Source: a virus. Taken from it: a DNA stretch of 25,802 bases. The stretch lies in the IMG/VR virus record IMGVR_UViG_3300006104_000909, positions 1 to 25,802 of that record, one strand, 5' to 3'. The notes beneath the pieces were generated by a model, which searched no databases, had not been told where the DNA came from, and was given only the letters and a program-made list of their open reading frames with translations. A program made the position numbers and the translations under genes. Shown here in pieces: positions 1 to 11,800 of the stretch. Numbering within the stretch: the stretch's first letter is position 1; each line of letters starts with the position of its first letter.

Positions 1-3000
1 GCAGGAACATCAACATCTGTTGTGCATCTAATATATACATCAACAAATACATGGGTTGTTGATAATTATAAAGGAATAGTATCACAACCAATTCCTGATC
101 CATTCTGGAATAATGTTGTATTATCAATGCCTTTGAATGGTTCAATACAAGATATATCTGGTAATAATTTAGCCTTCACTAATACAGGTGGGGTTTCAAC
201 ACAATCCCCGCAATTATTTGGGAATCAATCAGTCTATTTTAGTGGAAATACAACTTATGCGTCTTCAGCATACAATGCAAGTAACTGGTGTTCTGCCGAT
301 ATCACCATTGAAGCATGGGCGTATTTTACTGCAGCACCGTCTGTAACATCTATGATAATGATTTTAGGTAATTCAGCACCAAATAACGTATGGTTTGGTG
401 TTCAAAACAACTTAATGCCAACTGCAAGTTGGAATAGTCAAACTGTAATCACTGGCACTACAGCAATTACATTAAATAAATGGCATCATTTCGCACAGGT
501 TCGTCAGGGAACATTAGGTATGTTCTTTGTTGATGGTGTTTTAATAGGAACATCTTCTTGGACAGTTAATACATTGACATCTGCAGGTATTTGTCTTGCT
601 GGTTATTATGGCAATGCAACTTATGGCGGATATTATTATATGGCCAATGCACGTGTTACTACAGGTATAGCAAGATATGTAACAAATTTCACCATACCAA
701 CAAACGTATTCCCATCATCTTTAGATAATACATATGATCCGGTATGGAATGATGTAACATTTAGACCATCTGCGGTAACTCTGTCTGATTTGTCAAATAA
801 TAATATTCCATTATATTTTTATGGCACACCATCTACATCAAAAAGTATAACAATTCAGGATTCTGCATCATTTTATTTTAATGGTTCATCATCTATGAAT
901 TATGCACCAGGTGGAACCATTGCAGCAGTTCCTAGTGCTCCGGCACAATTCTATGGTGATTTTACAGTTGAATTTTGGATTAATAATCAGAATTCAACAG
1001 CTGGATATATTTTTGGTACAGATTCAACATCATCAACAACAGGTATTCTATTGGCTATAAATGCATCCAATATAATTACTGTTAACGTTTCTAGTGCAAC
1101 AGTAATTTTAACAACAACAGGAACTGCTCCAGTTGGTGTTTGGACACATATTGCTATGGTTAGACTTGGCGGTATATTAATGGTCTATGCAAACGGCGTT
1201 AACGTTGGTTCGGTCGCAAACTCAACAATTTTTACAGATACGAAACTGGCATTCGGTGCTGGTGCAAATAGCTTTGGTGAAGGTACTAAAAACTGTTATA
1301 TGTCAGGTATTCGTATAACAAAATTTGCAAGATATACAGCGAATTTTACAGTTCCATATCAAACAACTTCATCATTGCCATCATCTTTTGATCCATATTG
1401 GAACGAAACAACATTATTATTGGGATTTGAAAATAATTTAACTGACCAATCTAATGTCAGTTTGGCTATGACCAACACAAATGTTACATATACCGCATTA
1501 TCTACTTTATTTGCAGGACCAAAATTTGGCGCTGCTGGATGTGCATATTTCAACGGAACTGCAGCATCATATATTACAGTGGCAAATACAGGCAATGCAA
1601 CTAAATTCAATGGTGATTTTACTATTGAATGCTGGCATTATCCGACATCTTTATCTGTTGGTGGTGGTCTTATTTCAACTAATATTACATCTATCAACAG
1701 AGTAACCGGTATTACTATGTATTGCCAAGGATCAAAACTCAGCATATATCAGAATAGTGCAAATATAATTACCGGTACTACTACAATGACAATAAACAAT
1801 TGGTATCATTGTGCAGTAACAAGACAAGGATCAACAGTAACTTTATGGCTTAACGGAGTCTCACAGGGATCGGCAGTATTATCAACAGCATTAACAGACG
1901 GAGGATTACTTGTTGGTGCAACAAATTCATTAACAAGTGGTTCCGATTTGTGTCAAGGTTATGTTCAGGATGTTCGCGTGGTTAATGGAATAGCAGTTTA
2001 CACGTCTGCATTCACACCTCCAACAAGCACATTAACAGCAATAACAAATACAACTGCATTATTCCATTTGGATACTGGTGCATTGGTTGATTCTAGTATA
2101 AACGGTTTAATTGCTACAAATAATAGCACTTTAGTTACTTGTTTTAATAATTTACAGGGATCATATGCTGCATACTTCAATGGATCGAACGCTTATGCCC
2201 AGCCAACAACATTACCACAAAACGCCTTCACTGGTGATTTCACTATTGAATGCTGGGTTTATGCTGTTGCTTTACCTGGTACAGGTGGTTTGTCACCAAT
2301 TGTTCAGGCATTCTCTAGTGGTTCGTCATCAACTGGTTTCTTATATTGTTTATATAATAGTGGTGGAACAACCTATCTGTCAATTGATTTCGGCGGATCA
2401 TTCCATAGTACAACTGCAACAATTACTGCTGGATCATGGTATCACTGTGCATTTGTTAGACAAGGCGCTGCAAATACACTCTATGTAAATGGTATAGGAA
2501 CAAACGTTTTAAATAATTCAGCAGCATATCCAGATACCAATACATATTTCCAGATTGGTGGCGCTGTATTATATTCTGTATATTTTAATGGTTATATTGA
2601 TAATTTCAGAGTAACAAAATATGCAAGATACACAGCAAACTTTAATTTGTCAACACCACCAACATATTTAACAAATGGTTTAACAACTACAGTTGCTCCA
2701 GTAATATCATCAACAACTGTTGATCCATTCTATACTAATGTTACTGCATTATTACCATTAAATGGAACAACAGCAGATTATTCTGGTAATAATTTACCAT
2801 TAACAAACACTGCAGTGTCATTTGTTACACCACAACCAACAAAATTTAATAGTCAAGTGGCGTATTTTAATGGTAGTACAAATTATTTAACTGGACCAAC
2901 TGGTGCCGCAACAAAATTCTATAGTGATTTTACAGTTGAATTTTGGACATATGTTACATCAACAGCAACAAATCCAACATTTATATGTACAATGACTGGA

Positions 3001-5853
3001 ACAAATACCAGTACAGGGTTCTTTATTTCTATAGACGGTAACGGCAATCACTATGCTTTTAGTACTGGCGGATCGAATATTATTGACGCTGGAACCGTAC
3101 CTTTAAATACATGGGTTCATATAGCAGTAACAAAACAAGGATCATTAGTATCATTATATGCAAATGGTATTCTACAAGCATCAGCAACAACATCAAACGT
3201 ATTCAGTGATGGTGGTTTGATTCTTGGTAAACTATACTGGTCAGCAGCTAATAATTTAAATGGCTATATGTCAAATCTTCGTATAACAAATGGTGTAGCA
3301 AGATATACATCTAACTTCACTGTTCCTTCGCAACCATTTGGTTATATCACAGACTCTTCAGCTGATCCAGTATGGAATAAAACAGTATCTGAATTATCAT
3401 TGAATGGTAATCTAACTGATGTATCTGGTGCAATTCAATCATATTATAATAACGGCTATTCTTCTGCTTATTTTAATGGATCAGCAGTATTATCTACAGC
3501 AAATAATGCAGCATTCCAGTACAGTGGACAATTTACAGTAGAATGTTTTGTATTTCCAACAAGTTATACAATTAGTAGTTATCCTGGTTATCTATTTGAT
3601 AGTAGATCAGGAGGAGGAACAGCTGGATTTGGTTTACAGTTTAATACATCTGGACAATTACAATTCCAATATCAGGCTGCATCACTCGGAACAACAACTG
3701 CATCAGTTCCATTAAACACTTGGAGTCATGTTGCAGCAACAAGAAATAGCAGTAATGTTATAACTGTCTGGATTAATGGTGTTGGTAATGTTATTGGAAC
3801 ATTAGCACTTAATTTCACCGATGGAACAATGAATATTGGTCAATCAGCACCATCTTCATCATATAAATATGTTGGTTATATGCAAGATTTTAGAATAAAT
3901 AATACAACAGCATTATATACAGGAACATTTACACCACCAACGAGTCAATTAACAGTAGGCACAGGTACATCAGGATTATTCCATCTAAATGGTAATATTC
4001 TTGATTATTCCGGTAATAATGTTGTATTAACAAACACTTCAGTAACATATAGTCAACCAATAAACTCCAACGTATTTACTGGTCCGGTTAATTCCGGCTC
4101 AGGATCAGGATATTTTAATGGTTCTGCATATTTAACAGGTGGAACTGGATCAGGAACTGCATTTGGAACTAATGCATTTACTATAGAATTATGGGCATTT
4201 CCATTATCTGCAGGAACAAATAATTGTATTCTTGACACCAGAAATGTTAACACGTCATCAAATGGATTAATGTTTAGATGGAATACAGCAGCTGGACAAA
4301 TTTTAATATATAACGGAGCAATTGTATTAACATCAACAATCAATGCTGTTTTAAATCAATGGAATCATATTGCAGTTGTTAGAAATTCTTCAGTAATAAC
4401 ATTATATATTAATGGTATTGTTGCAGGAACAACAGCAAACTCAACTAATTATACTGATAGCTCACTTGTTATAGGAAACTTCCAGGGTGGTGGTGGATTA
4501 TTTACTGGTTATATGCAAGATGTTCGTGTTGTAAATGGAACTGCAGTTTATACTGGTACATTCACGCCACCAACAGCAGCTTTAACAGCAGTATCAAATA
4601 CTACTGCATTATTTCATTTATATAATAGTGCAGCAGATTCGAGTACAAATAATTTACAATTAGTTAACACTTCTGTCACATTCTATCAGCAAACACCAAC
4701 ATTAAATTCAACATATTTTAATGGTTCTGCTTATTTGTCTTTACCTACAGTACAAGTAACAAATATACAACCTGGTCTACAAGGTCCATATACACTAGAA
4801 ATGTGGATTTATACAAATCAAATAGGAACTGCAAAAACGATATGGGAACGCGGCGGTGGTGTTAATAATTGGAACGTTGCTGGTGGCATTCAAATTCAAA
4901 TTTATTTAAATACATCTGGAACAATTGCATATCAATGGTATTCCGGAACAGGTGTAGCGACAATAACAAGTAGTGCTGCAATAATAACAAATACTTGGTA
5001 TCACCTTGCAGTAACATATGATGGGACCACAACAACATTATGGATTAATGGAGTTAGTACAGGAACACCATTAACATCTGTTTATACAGCATCAGCATCA
5101 CCAACAATAATATCATTTGCTGCTGATACAACACTTAATACACAAATGTTTACAGGAAACGTTGCATTATTTAGATATAGTAGATTCCAAAGATATTCTT
5201 CAACATTTGTTCCACCAACATCTTATCAGACTGCATTACCAACAACTTATGATCCATATTGGCAGGATGTAACATTTATGCCACGTGCATCCATAACTGG
5301 TGGTTCTGATGTATCAGGAAATGCCTTAGTATTAACAAATGTGGCAACAACTATTAGTGCAACAAGTAAACAAGATACTTATGCATGGGTATTTAATGGA
5401 ACATCAACATTATATACAGCTACAACAACAGCAACACAATTTAGTGGCGATTTTACTATGGAAGCATGGGTATATCCAACAACTATTGGTACTAATCCAA
5501 TTATTATTGGGGGTATTAATTCTGGTGTTCAAGTTTATCTACCAACAGGAACATTTATTCCGCACTTGTCAATATCTGGCGGTGCAAACGTAATTACTTC
5601 ATCAACACCATTGACACAAAACGCATGGAGCCATGTTGCGGTGGTTAAACAAGGTGGAAATTCAACAATGTATATAAATGGCGTATCTGTTGGAACCTCA
5701 ACAGATGCCAATAATTATACAGTTAATGGAAATGTTGGTGTGGGTACAGGATTTACTGGTTCTATAGCTGGATATAGATTAACAAAAGCGGCAAGATACA
5801 TTGCTAATTTTACACCACCAACCACACCATTCTTAACTGTCGGTGCAGTATAA
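1..5853 (+). CDS. Giant LamG-repeat tail-fibre-like protein 1 (5' truncated by window edge)
   Basis: The reading frame is open from base 1. A GTG at 22 is not the real start, because the first residues align with the end of the N-terminal domain of the two downstream paralogues, so roughly 140 residues lie outside the window. Nine Laminin-G/concanavalin-A-like jelly-roll modules follow, beginning near nt 97, 736, 1390, 2045, 2722, 3364, 3964, 4597 and 5251. Each is about 210-220 residues. A typical module has a DPxWN or TTALFHL opening, an (A)YFNGS strand, a GDFTxExW core, a W-x-HVA-x-x-R segment, a VNG turn and a closing GYxxxxRIxxxARYTxNFTPPT. There is no signal peptide or membrane segment in the visible part. 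By family knowledge these folds bind glycans or proteins, so a role in a receptor-binding virion fibre is inferred. It ends at TAA, 46 nt before the next paralogue. Confidence 0.85.
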   Translation, partial: AGTSTSVVHLIYTSTNTWVVDNYKGIVSQPIPDPFWNNVVLSMPLNGSIQDISGNNLAFTNTGGVSTQSPQLFGNQSVYFSGNTTYASSAYNASNWCSADITIEAWAYFTAAPSVTSMIMILGNSAPNNVWFGVQNNLMPTASWNSQTVITGTTAITLNKWHHFAQVRQGTLGMFFVDGVLIGTSSWTVNTLTSAGICLAGYYGNATYGGYYYMANARVTTGIARYVTNFTIPTNVFPSSLDNTYDPVWNDVTFRPSAVTLSDLSNNNIPLYFYGTPSTSKSITIQDSASFYFNGSSSMNYAPGGTIAAVPSAPAQFYGDFTVEFWINNQNSTAGYIFGTDSTSSTTGILLAINASNIITVNVSSATVILTTTGTAPVGVWTHIAMVRLGGILMVYANGVNVGSVANSTIFTDTKLAFGAGANSFGEGTKNCYMSGIRITKFARYTANFTVPYQTTSSLPSSFDPYWNETTLLLGFENNLTDQSNVSLAMTNTNVTYTALSTLFAGPKFGAAGCAYFNGTAASYITVANTGNATKFNGDFTIECWHYPTSLSVGGGLISTNITSINRVTGITMYCQGSKLSIYQNSANIITGTTTMTINNWYHCAVTRQGSTVTLWLNGVSQGSAVLSTALTDGGLLVGATNSLTSGSDLCQGYVQDVRVVNGIAVYTSAFTPPTSTLTAITNTTALFHLDTGALVDSSINGLIATNNSTLVTCFNNLQGSYAAYFNGSNAYAQPTTLPQNAFTGDFTIECWVYAVALPGTGGLSPIVQAFSSGSSSTGFLYCLYNSGGTTYLSIDFGGSFHSTTATITAGSWYHCAFVRQGAANTLYVNGIGTNVLNNSAAYPDTNTYFQIGGAVLYSVYFNGYIDNFRVTKYARYTANFNLSTPPTYLTNGLTTTVAPVISSTTVDPFYTNVTALLPLNGTTADYSGNNLPLTNTAVSFVTPQPTKFNSQVAYFNGSTNYLTGPTGAATKFYSDFTVEFWTYVTSTATNPTFICTMTGTNTSTGFFISIDGNGNHYAFSTGGSNIIDAGTVPLNTWVHIAVTKQGSLVSLYANGILQASATTSNVFSDGGLILGKLYWSAANNLNGYMSNLRITNGVARYTSNFTVPSQPFGYITDSSADPVWNKTVSELSLNGNLTDVSGAIQSYYNNGYSSAYFNGSAVLSTANNAAFQYSGQFTVECFVFPTSYTISSYPGYLFDSRSGGGTAGFGLQFNTSGQLQFQYQAASLGTTTASVPLNTWSHVAATRNSSNVITVWINGVGNVIGTLALNFTDGTMNIGQSAPSSSYKYVGYMQDFRINNTTALYTGTFTPPTSQLTVGTGTSGLFHLNGNILDYSGNNVVLTNTSVTYSQPINSNVFTGPVNSGSGSGYFNGSAYLTGGTGSGTAFGTNAFTIELWAFPLSAGTNNCILDTRNVNTSSNGLMFRWNTAAGQILIYNGAIVLTSTINAVLNQWNHIAVVRNSSVITLYINGIVAGTTANSTNYTDSSLVIGNFQGGGGLFTGYMQDVRVVNGTAVYTGTFTPPTAALTAVSNTTALFHLYNSAADSSTNNLQLVNTSVTFYQQTPTLNSTYFNGSAYLSLPTVQVTNIQPGLQGPYTLEMWIYTNQIGTAKTIWERGGGVNNWNVAGGIQIQIYLNTSGTIAYQWYSGTGVATITSSAAIITNTWYHLAVTYDGTTTTLWINGVSTGTPLTSVYTASASPTIISFAADTTLNTQMFTGNVALFRYSRFQRYSSTFVPPTSYQTALPTTYDPYWQDVTFMPRASITGGSDVSGNALVLTNVATTISATSKQDTYAWVFNGTSTLYTATTTATQFSGDFTMEAWVYPTTIGTNPIIIGGINSGVQVYLPTGTFIPHLSISGGANVITSSTPLTQNAWSHVAVVKQGGNSTMYINGVSVGTSTDANNYTVNGNVGVGTGFTGSIAGYRLTKAARYIANFTPPTTPFLTVGAV

Positions 5854-5899
5854 TGTTTAAGATAAATATAATGACAATTTCAATATTTGAGGTGATTCA

Positions 5900-8800
5900 A
5901 TGACGTTCACAAAAGTTACATCCGACTTAATTAATACATATTCCAGTGGATCCGGTTCGGCAGTAGCTAACCAAATCGTTGCCTTAAATGGTTCTGCAGT
6001 ATTGCCAGCAGTAGATGGTTCGCAATTATTAAATGTTTCTGGAACAGGTGGTGCTTCATTAACATGGAACACAGTTACAGCAAACACAACAGCGTCAATT
6101 AATAATGGATATGTTTGTAACTCAACATCACAAATCACAATAACATTACCATCTTCACCATCAGTAGGAAATGCTGTTGAAGCAACAAGTATAGCAACAG
6201 GTGGATGGTTTATATTGCCTGCAAGTGGTCAAACAATATATTATAATGGCTTATCAATAGTATATCCAACTGGATTAACTGGCGGTCAAAATACATCTGC
6301 ACATCTTGTATATATGGGTAGTAATACTTGGTATGTTGATTATGCTTCTACATCTGTAGATACAGTATGCGATCCATTCTGGAACAATGTTTCTATTTTA
6401 ATACCAGGTAATACAGGAACTGTCCCAACAGTAGAATCTAGTGGTAATGGGCTATCATTAACAAATAGTGGTGTAGTTTCTACTACAGGACCAACAAAAT
6501 TTGGTATTTCATCCTCATTATATTTTGGTGGATCTGGTACATATATGTCTTTATCTACACAAGGTCAAAATGTCATGAAATTTTATGGCGATTGGACTAT
6601 CGAATGGTGGATGTATTATTCAGTTATGCCTACTGGTGCAACATTTATGTCACAAAGAAGTGGTTCAACAACCACAGGATGGTTGATTCAAACAGCATCA
6701 GCAACAACAATGAAAATTCAAAATAGTGCAACATCATATATTACATTTAATACACCTCCAGCGGGACAATGGAATCATGTTGCATTTACATATCAAAATG
6801 GAACTTTATATGCTTTCGTTAATGGTATCATGCAGGGTAATTTTCAGGCGGCATTAACATTCTCTGATGGTTATTTAAATATCAATTATGATGTTTTTTC
6901 AGGTGCAAATTCAGGGTTGACTACTCCCTGGTACATGCAAAATTTAAGAATTTCAAAAGTTTGTCGTTATGCATCCAATTTCACAGTTCCGGCGAATACT
7001 TTCCCAACAATCGGTGAAATCAATGCTGATCCTGATTTAAATACAGTAACATATATGCCACGTGCAGGAAACAATATGGATTTATCTGGAAATAATCTTT
7101 CCATAACAGCTAATAATATGACCGCGTCAACATTTAGTAAACAGGACACATATTCATGGGCATTTAACGGAACAAATAGTTCATTGGTCATTACTGCACC
7201 TGGTTCAGCAACACAATTTTATGGTGATTGGACATATGAAGGATGGTATTATTTCCAGTCTTTTACAGTATCGCCCGTTATTGTTGATTTTGGATATCAG
7301 GGCGCAGGTTCTACTGCAGTATCTGGTGGATTAGTAATAACCACAGGTTCGGGAACTGGTGTAATTGCTGCAGGATCCAATGGCAGCGCTTTGTTCACAA
7401 CAGGTACTGTTTTATCTGTAGGTGTGTGGACACATATAGCATTCGTTCAACAGGGTACAATTTTACAAACTTATGTAAATGGTGTTTCTGTCTATTCATA
7501 TACGACAACAGCAGCTAAATTTATTGTCGGTACAAAATGTACAGTAGGTGCAGTAAGTAGCGGATCAAATTCATATTCAGAATATTTGAATGGTTATGTA
7601 TCAGGAATTCGTGTTTCAAAAATAGCAAGATATACTTCTAATTTCGTTCCGCCAACACAACCTTTCCCGACTGCATTACCAACTGCATATGACCCATTAT
7701 GGAATGATGTTTCAATCATGCCACGTGCGTATGCAGGCAATATTGGTCTTGATTTATCCGGTAATAATTTGCCTTTAACTTGGTATGGCACAGCATCAAC
7801 AAGCAATTCTGTATCAAAACAAGATGCTTATTCATTTTATTTTAATGGATCATCAGCATTACAATACGATTCATCAGCAGCAATTGCAGTAGCCCCAAAT
7901 ACAGCGGCACAATTTAGTGGCGATTTCACTGCTGAATGCTGGATAAATCCATCAAATTTAAATGGTGCATACTTTATGTCCACACAAAATGGTAGTGGAA
8001 CAACAGCAGGTATCAACTGGGCCATTACTGCATCTACTGGTATTATTAATTTACAATATTCATCATCAACCGCATTTTTAACAACAACAGGATCAGTTGT
8101 AGCAGGTGTTTGGTCACATATAGCAACAGTAAGACAAGGGTCTTTAATAACTGTTTATCTAAATGGTTTAAATGTTGGTTCTGTATCGATAGCAAATAAT
8201 TTCAATGAAGGTAAAATAGCATTTGGTGCGCAAGCTCAAGGTGGTACTGCTGGTACTCCATTTACTGGTTATATGTCTGGAATAAGAATTTCGAAATGTG
8301 CAAGATATACAGCTTATTTTACACCACCAACACAGCCATTCTTATCAACAGGACCGTCATATCAGTCAGTCATATCAACATCAACAGTTGATCCTTTCTG
8401 GAATAATGTTACTTGTTTGATGCCTTTAAATGGATCATTAACTGATTATTCTGGCAATGGTCTAACATTTACTGGAACAACTGGTTTAACATTTACATCT
8501 GCCCCATCATTATTTGGTAATCAGGTTGGATATTATAATGGTTCTGCAACATTAATGTCAGCATCCGCACCTGGTAACGCCGCCAAATTTTACGGCGATT
8601 TTACTGTGGAATGTTGGGCAAATTTCCCAACTTTTGCTGGAACGCCAATTTTCTTGTCAACAGTATCTGGAAATGATGCAAATGGTTTTGGTTTCGCAGT
8701 TAATACAACAGGAGCATTGTATTGTGCATATAATAATTCTTCATCATTGATTGGACCAACATCAACCACATTGGTTTTAAATACTTGGAATCATCTAGCA

Positions 8801-11800
8801 TTAACAAGACAAGGGTCAACTTTAAGTCTTTGGATTAATGGTATATTACAGACATCAGTATCATATTCAGTTGCATTATCGGATGGTAATTTAGTAATAG
8901 GAAATTATTATGCAACAGGAAATCCAATGAATGGATATCTTGCAAATATTCGTATAACAAGTGGTGTATGTAGATATACTGCAAATTTCGTTCCACCAAC
9001 CAACGCCTTCCCAACTATTGCTGATACAACTGATCCTGTATTAAATAAAACAATTGCATTGTTTCATTTAGATAATAATACAACTGATAGCTCATTGAAT
9101 AGTAAAACATATGCAGTTGGTGGTTCAGGTTCATCGTTCTCACCATTCTGTAAATTTGGTTCAAATTCATTTTATCCTGGTACAGCAGGATATATTTCTA
9201 CATCATCACCTGTTCTTGCACCAATAGGAACTGGTGATATGACATGGGAAGCATGGGTTTGTATGACAGGCAATTCATCAGGAAGTGCTTGGTCATACGG
9301 TATGATACTTAGTGACGGTGATAATTCATCGCCAAATGGTTTGGGTGTTAATAACGGCGGAACAACTCCTGCATTAATTATTGCTGGCGGCACTGTTGTT
9401 GTATCGTCATCTGCTGGTGGATTATCATTAAATGTTTGGCATCATATAGCAGCATCAAGAGTTAACGGATACTGGTCATTATATGTCGATGGTATGAATG
9501 TCGGAAATGCATCAAGTACGTCTGGACCAAATAGCTATATATATGTTGGAAACAGAGCGAATGGTAATCTAGGTACAAGTAATCTTTATATCGATGAAGC
9601 AAGAGTTAGTGCATTCGCAAGATATACATCCAATTTCGTTCCATCTACATATACAGTAACAGCACCTTCCACATATGATCCTTTCTGGAATGAGGTTGTA
9701 TTCCTACCAAGAGCATTATCCGGTAATACTGGAACAAATTTATCAGGAAATAATTTAATTTTATCATTAAATGGAACATCGACAATAGTGGGATCAATGC
9801 AGGATTCCTACATGTTCTCATTTAATGGGTCATCAAATTATCTAACAGTAACGAATCCTGGCACCATCGCATCATTTAATGGCGGCGATTTTACATGGGA
9901 AGCAAACTGGAAATTTAATTCTTTCACTGGAAATCCTGTTTTATACTCAAACATGGGTGGAAGTTGGAATACATCAGTATTCGTTGTTCAAGCAAATACA
10001 AGTGGAACAATATCAGTAGGATCCAATGGCGGCAATCAGCTTACAACAGCTAATGCAATGGTAACAGGAACAAAATATCATATTGCAGTAGTTGGAAACG
10101 GCGGCATAATGACAATTTTTGTTAATGGTCAATCATGGGGATACTGGAATTATGGTCAGTACGGTCAATTAAATAATAGTGGCGCGATGTATATGGGTAG
10201 CGCTGGTTGGGTCGCCCAGCAGTATGTTAATGGTTATGTTGATGGTATCAGAATAACAAAAGCTGCAAGATATACTGCAACATTCACACCACCATCCACG
10301 CCATTCTTAACAAACGGATTATCATATGCAGCATTATCGTCATCAACAGTAGTTGATCCATTCTGGAATAATGTTACTTATTTACTGCCTTTGAATAATA
10401 ATATTACTGATTATTCTGGTAATAATTTATCAACAACAAACACATCTGTAACATTCTCAACGAATCCAGTTAAATTCGGTTCGTATTCAGCCTATTTTAA
10501 TGGGACAACATCTAATTTAAGTAATACTTCGCCTGGTTCTTCTGTTAAATTTCCTGGAGATTTTACTATTGAAGCATGGATTTATCCAACTGCAGTTGGC
10601 GAAGCAGCAGGATCCTTTATTCTTGGTTCAGTTAATTCTGCTGGAAATCTTGGTTTCGCATTATACGGCGGCGGTTTATACCCAGCATTGGTAAATTACA
10701 ATGTCGGTTGGTTGAACACCACTACAACAGTTGCCTGCAATTTAAATGCTTGGAATCATGTTGCCGCAACCAGACAAGGAAACATAATTCAGATTTTTGT
10801 TAATGGTGTTGTCGGTGCAACTATAACAAATTCAACACAATTTGCTAATTCAACATTGGCAATAGGATATGCGCCAGGTCAAGCAACATCATATTTCACA
10901 GGATATATGTCAAATGTTCGTATAACAAATGGTGTATGCAGATACTCAGGTAATTTCACAGCACCATCACAAGCATTTGGTTATATATCTGATACAACAA
11001 ATGATCCTGTATGGAATAAAACAGTATTTGAAACTGGTTTTGAAGGTACATTAACATCGCCGGATATATCAGGTAATGGAATCACACTTACAAACAATGG
11101 TTCAGTTACATTATCAACTGCTAATTATAAAACAGGAACACAATCTGCGTTTTTCACAGGCGGTAATTACCTTAATAATTCCACCACAAGTCTTTGGACT
11201 GGCGGCGATTTTACTATGGAAGCATGGGTATATCCAACAGCAAATGGTGTTACAGGTAGTTCTATTATTTTAGCACCTTCTGGCTATGCAACATCCGCAA
11301 CAAATAATATATTCATGTCAATTCCTGCAGGAACATCTAATTTTGCTGTTGGTCTTGGCGGCGGTTCATCAGCTGGTGTAATAAGTGGTTCTGGAAATGG
11401 ATTGAATGCTTGGTCTCATGTGGCAATAGTTAAAACTGGTACAACTGTCCTATTGTTCATAAATGGGGCATATGTTAATTCCACAACAACAACTTTTGCA
11501 ACAGGAACAGGATTTGCAATAGGAACTTTACCTGCAGCGGGAGCAGCAAATGCATTCACTGGTTATATTGATCAAATAAGAATATCTTCATTTGCAAGAT
11601 ATACATCTAATTTCGTTCCACCAACATTATATACTACAGCATTACCAACAATTTATGATCCATATTGGCAGGACGTAACATTTATGCCACGTGCACAAAC
11701 AGGTAATTTAATAACAGATGTATCCGGTAATTATTTGGGTATAACAAATACTTCAGTAACAACTACAATATCAAATGCTAAACAAGATGCATATGCAATG

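Noticed and set aside
1359-1610. Minus-strand and alternate-frame ORFs within the fibre genes
   Set aside because: They lie wholly inside the LamG coding frames, have low-complexity composition mirroring the repeats and lack ribosome binding sites.
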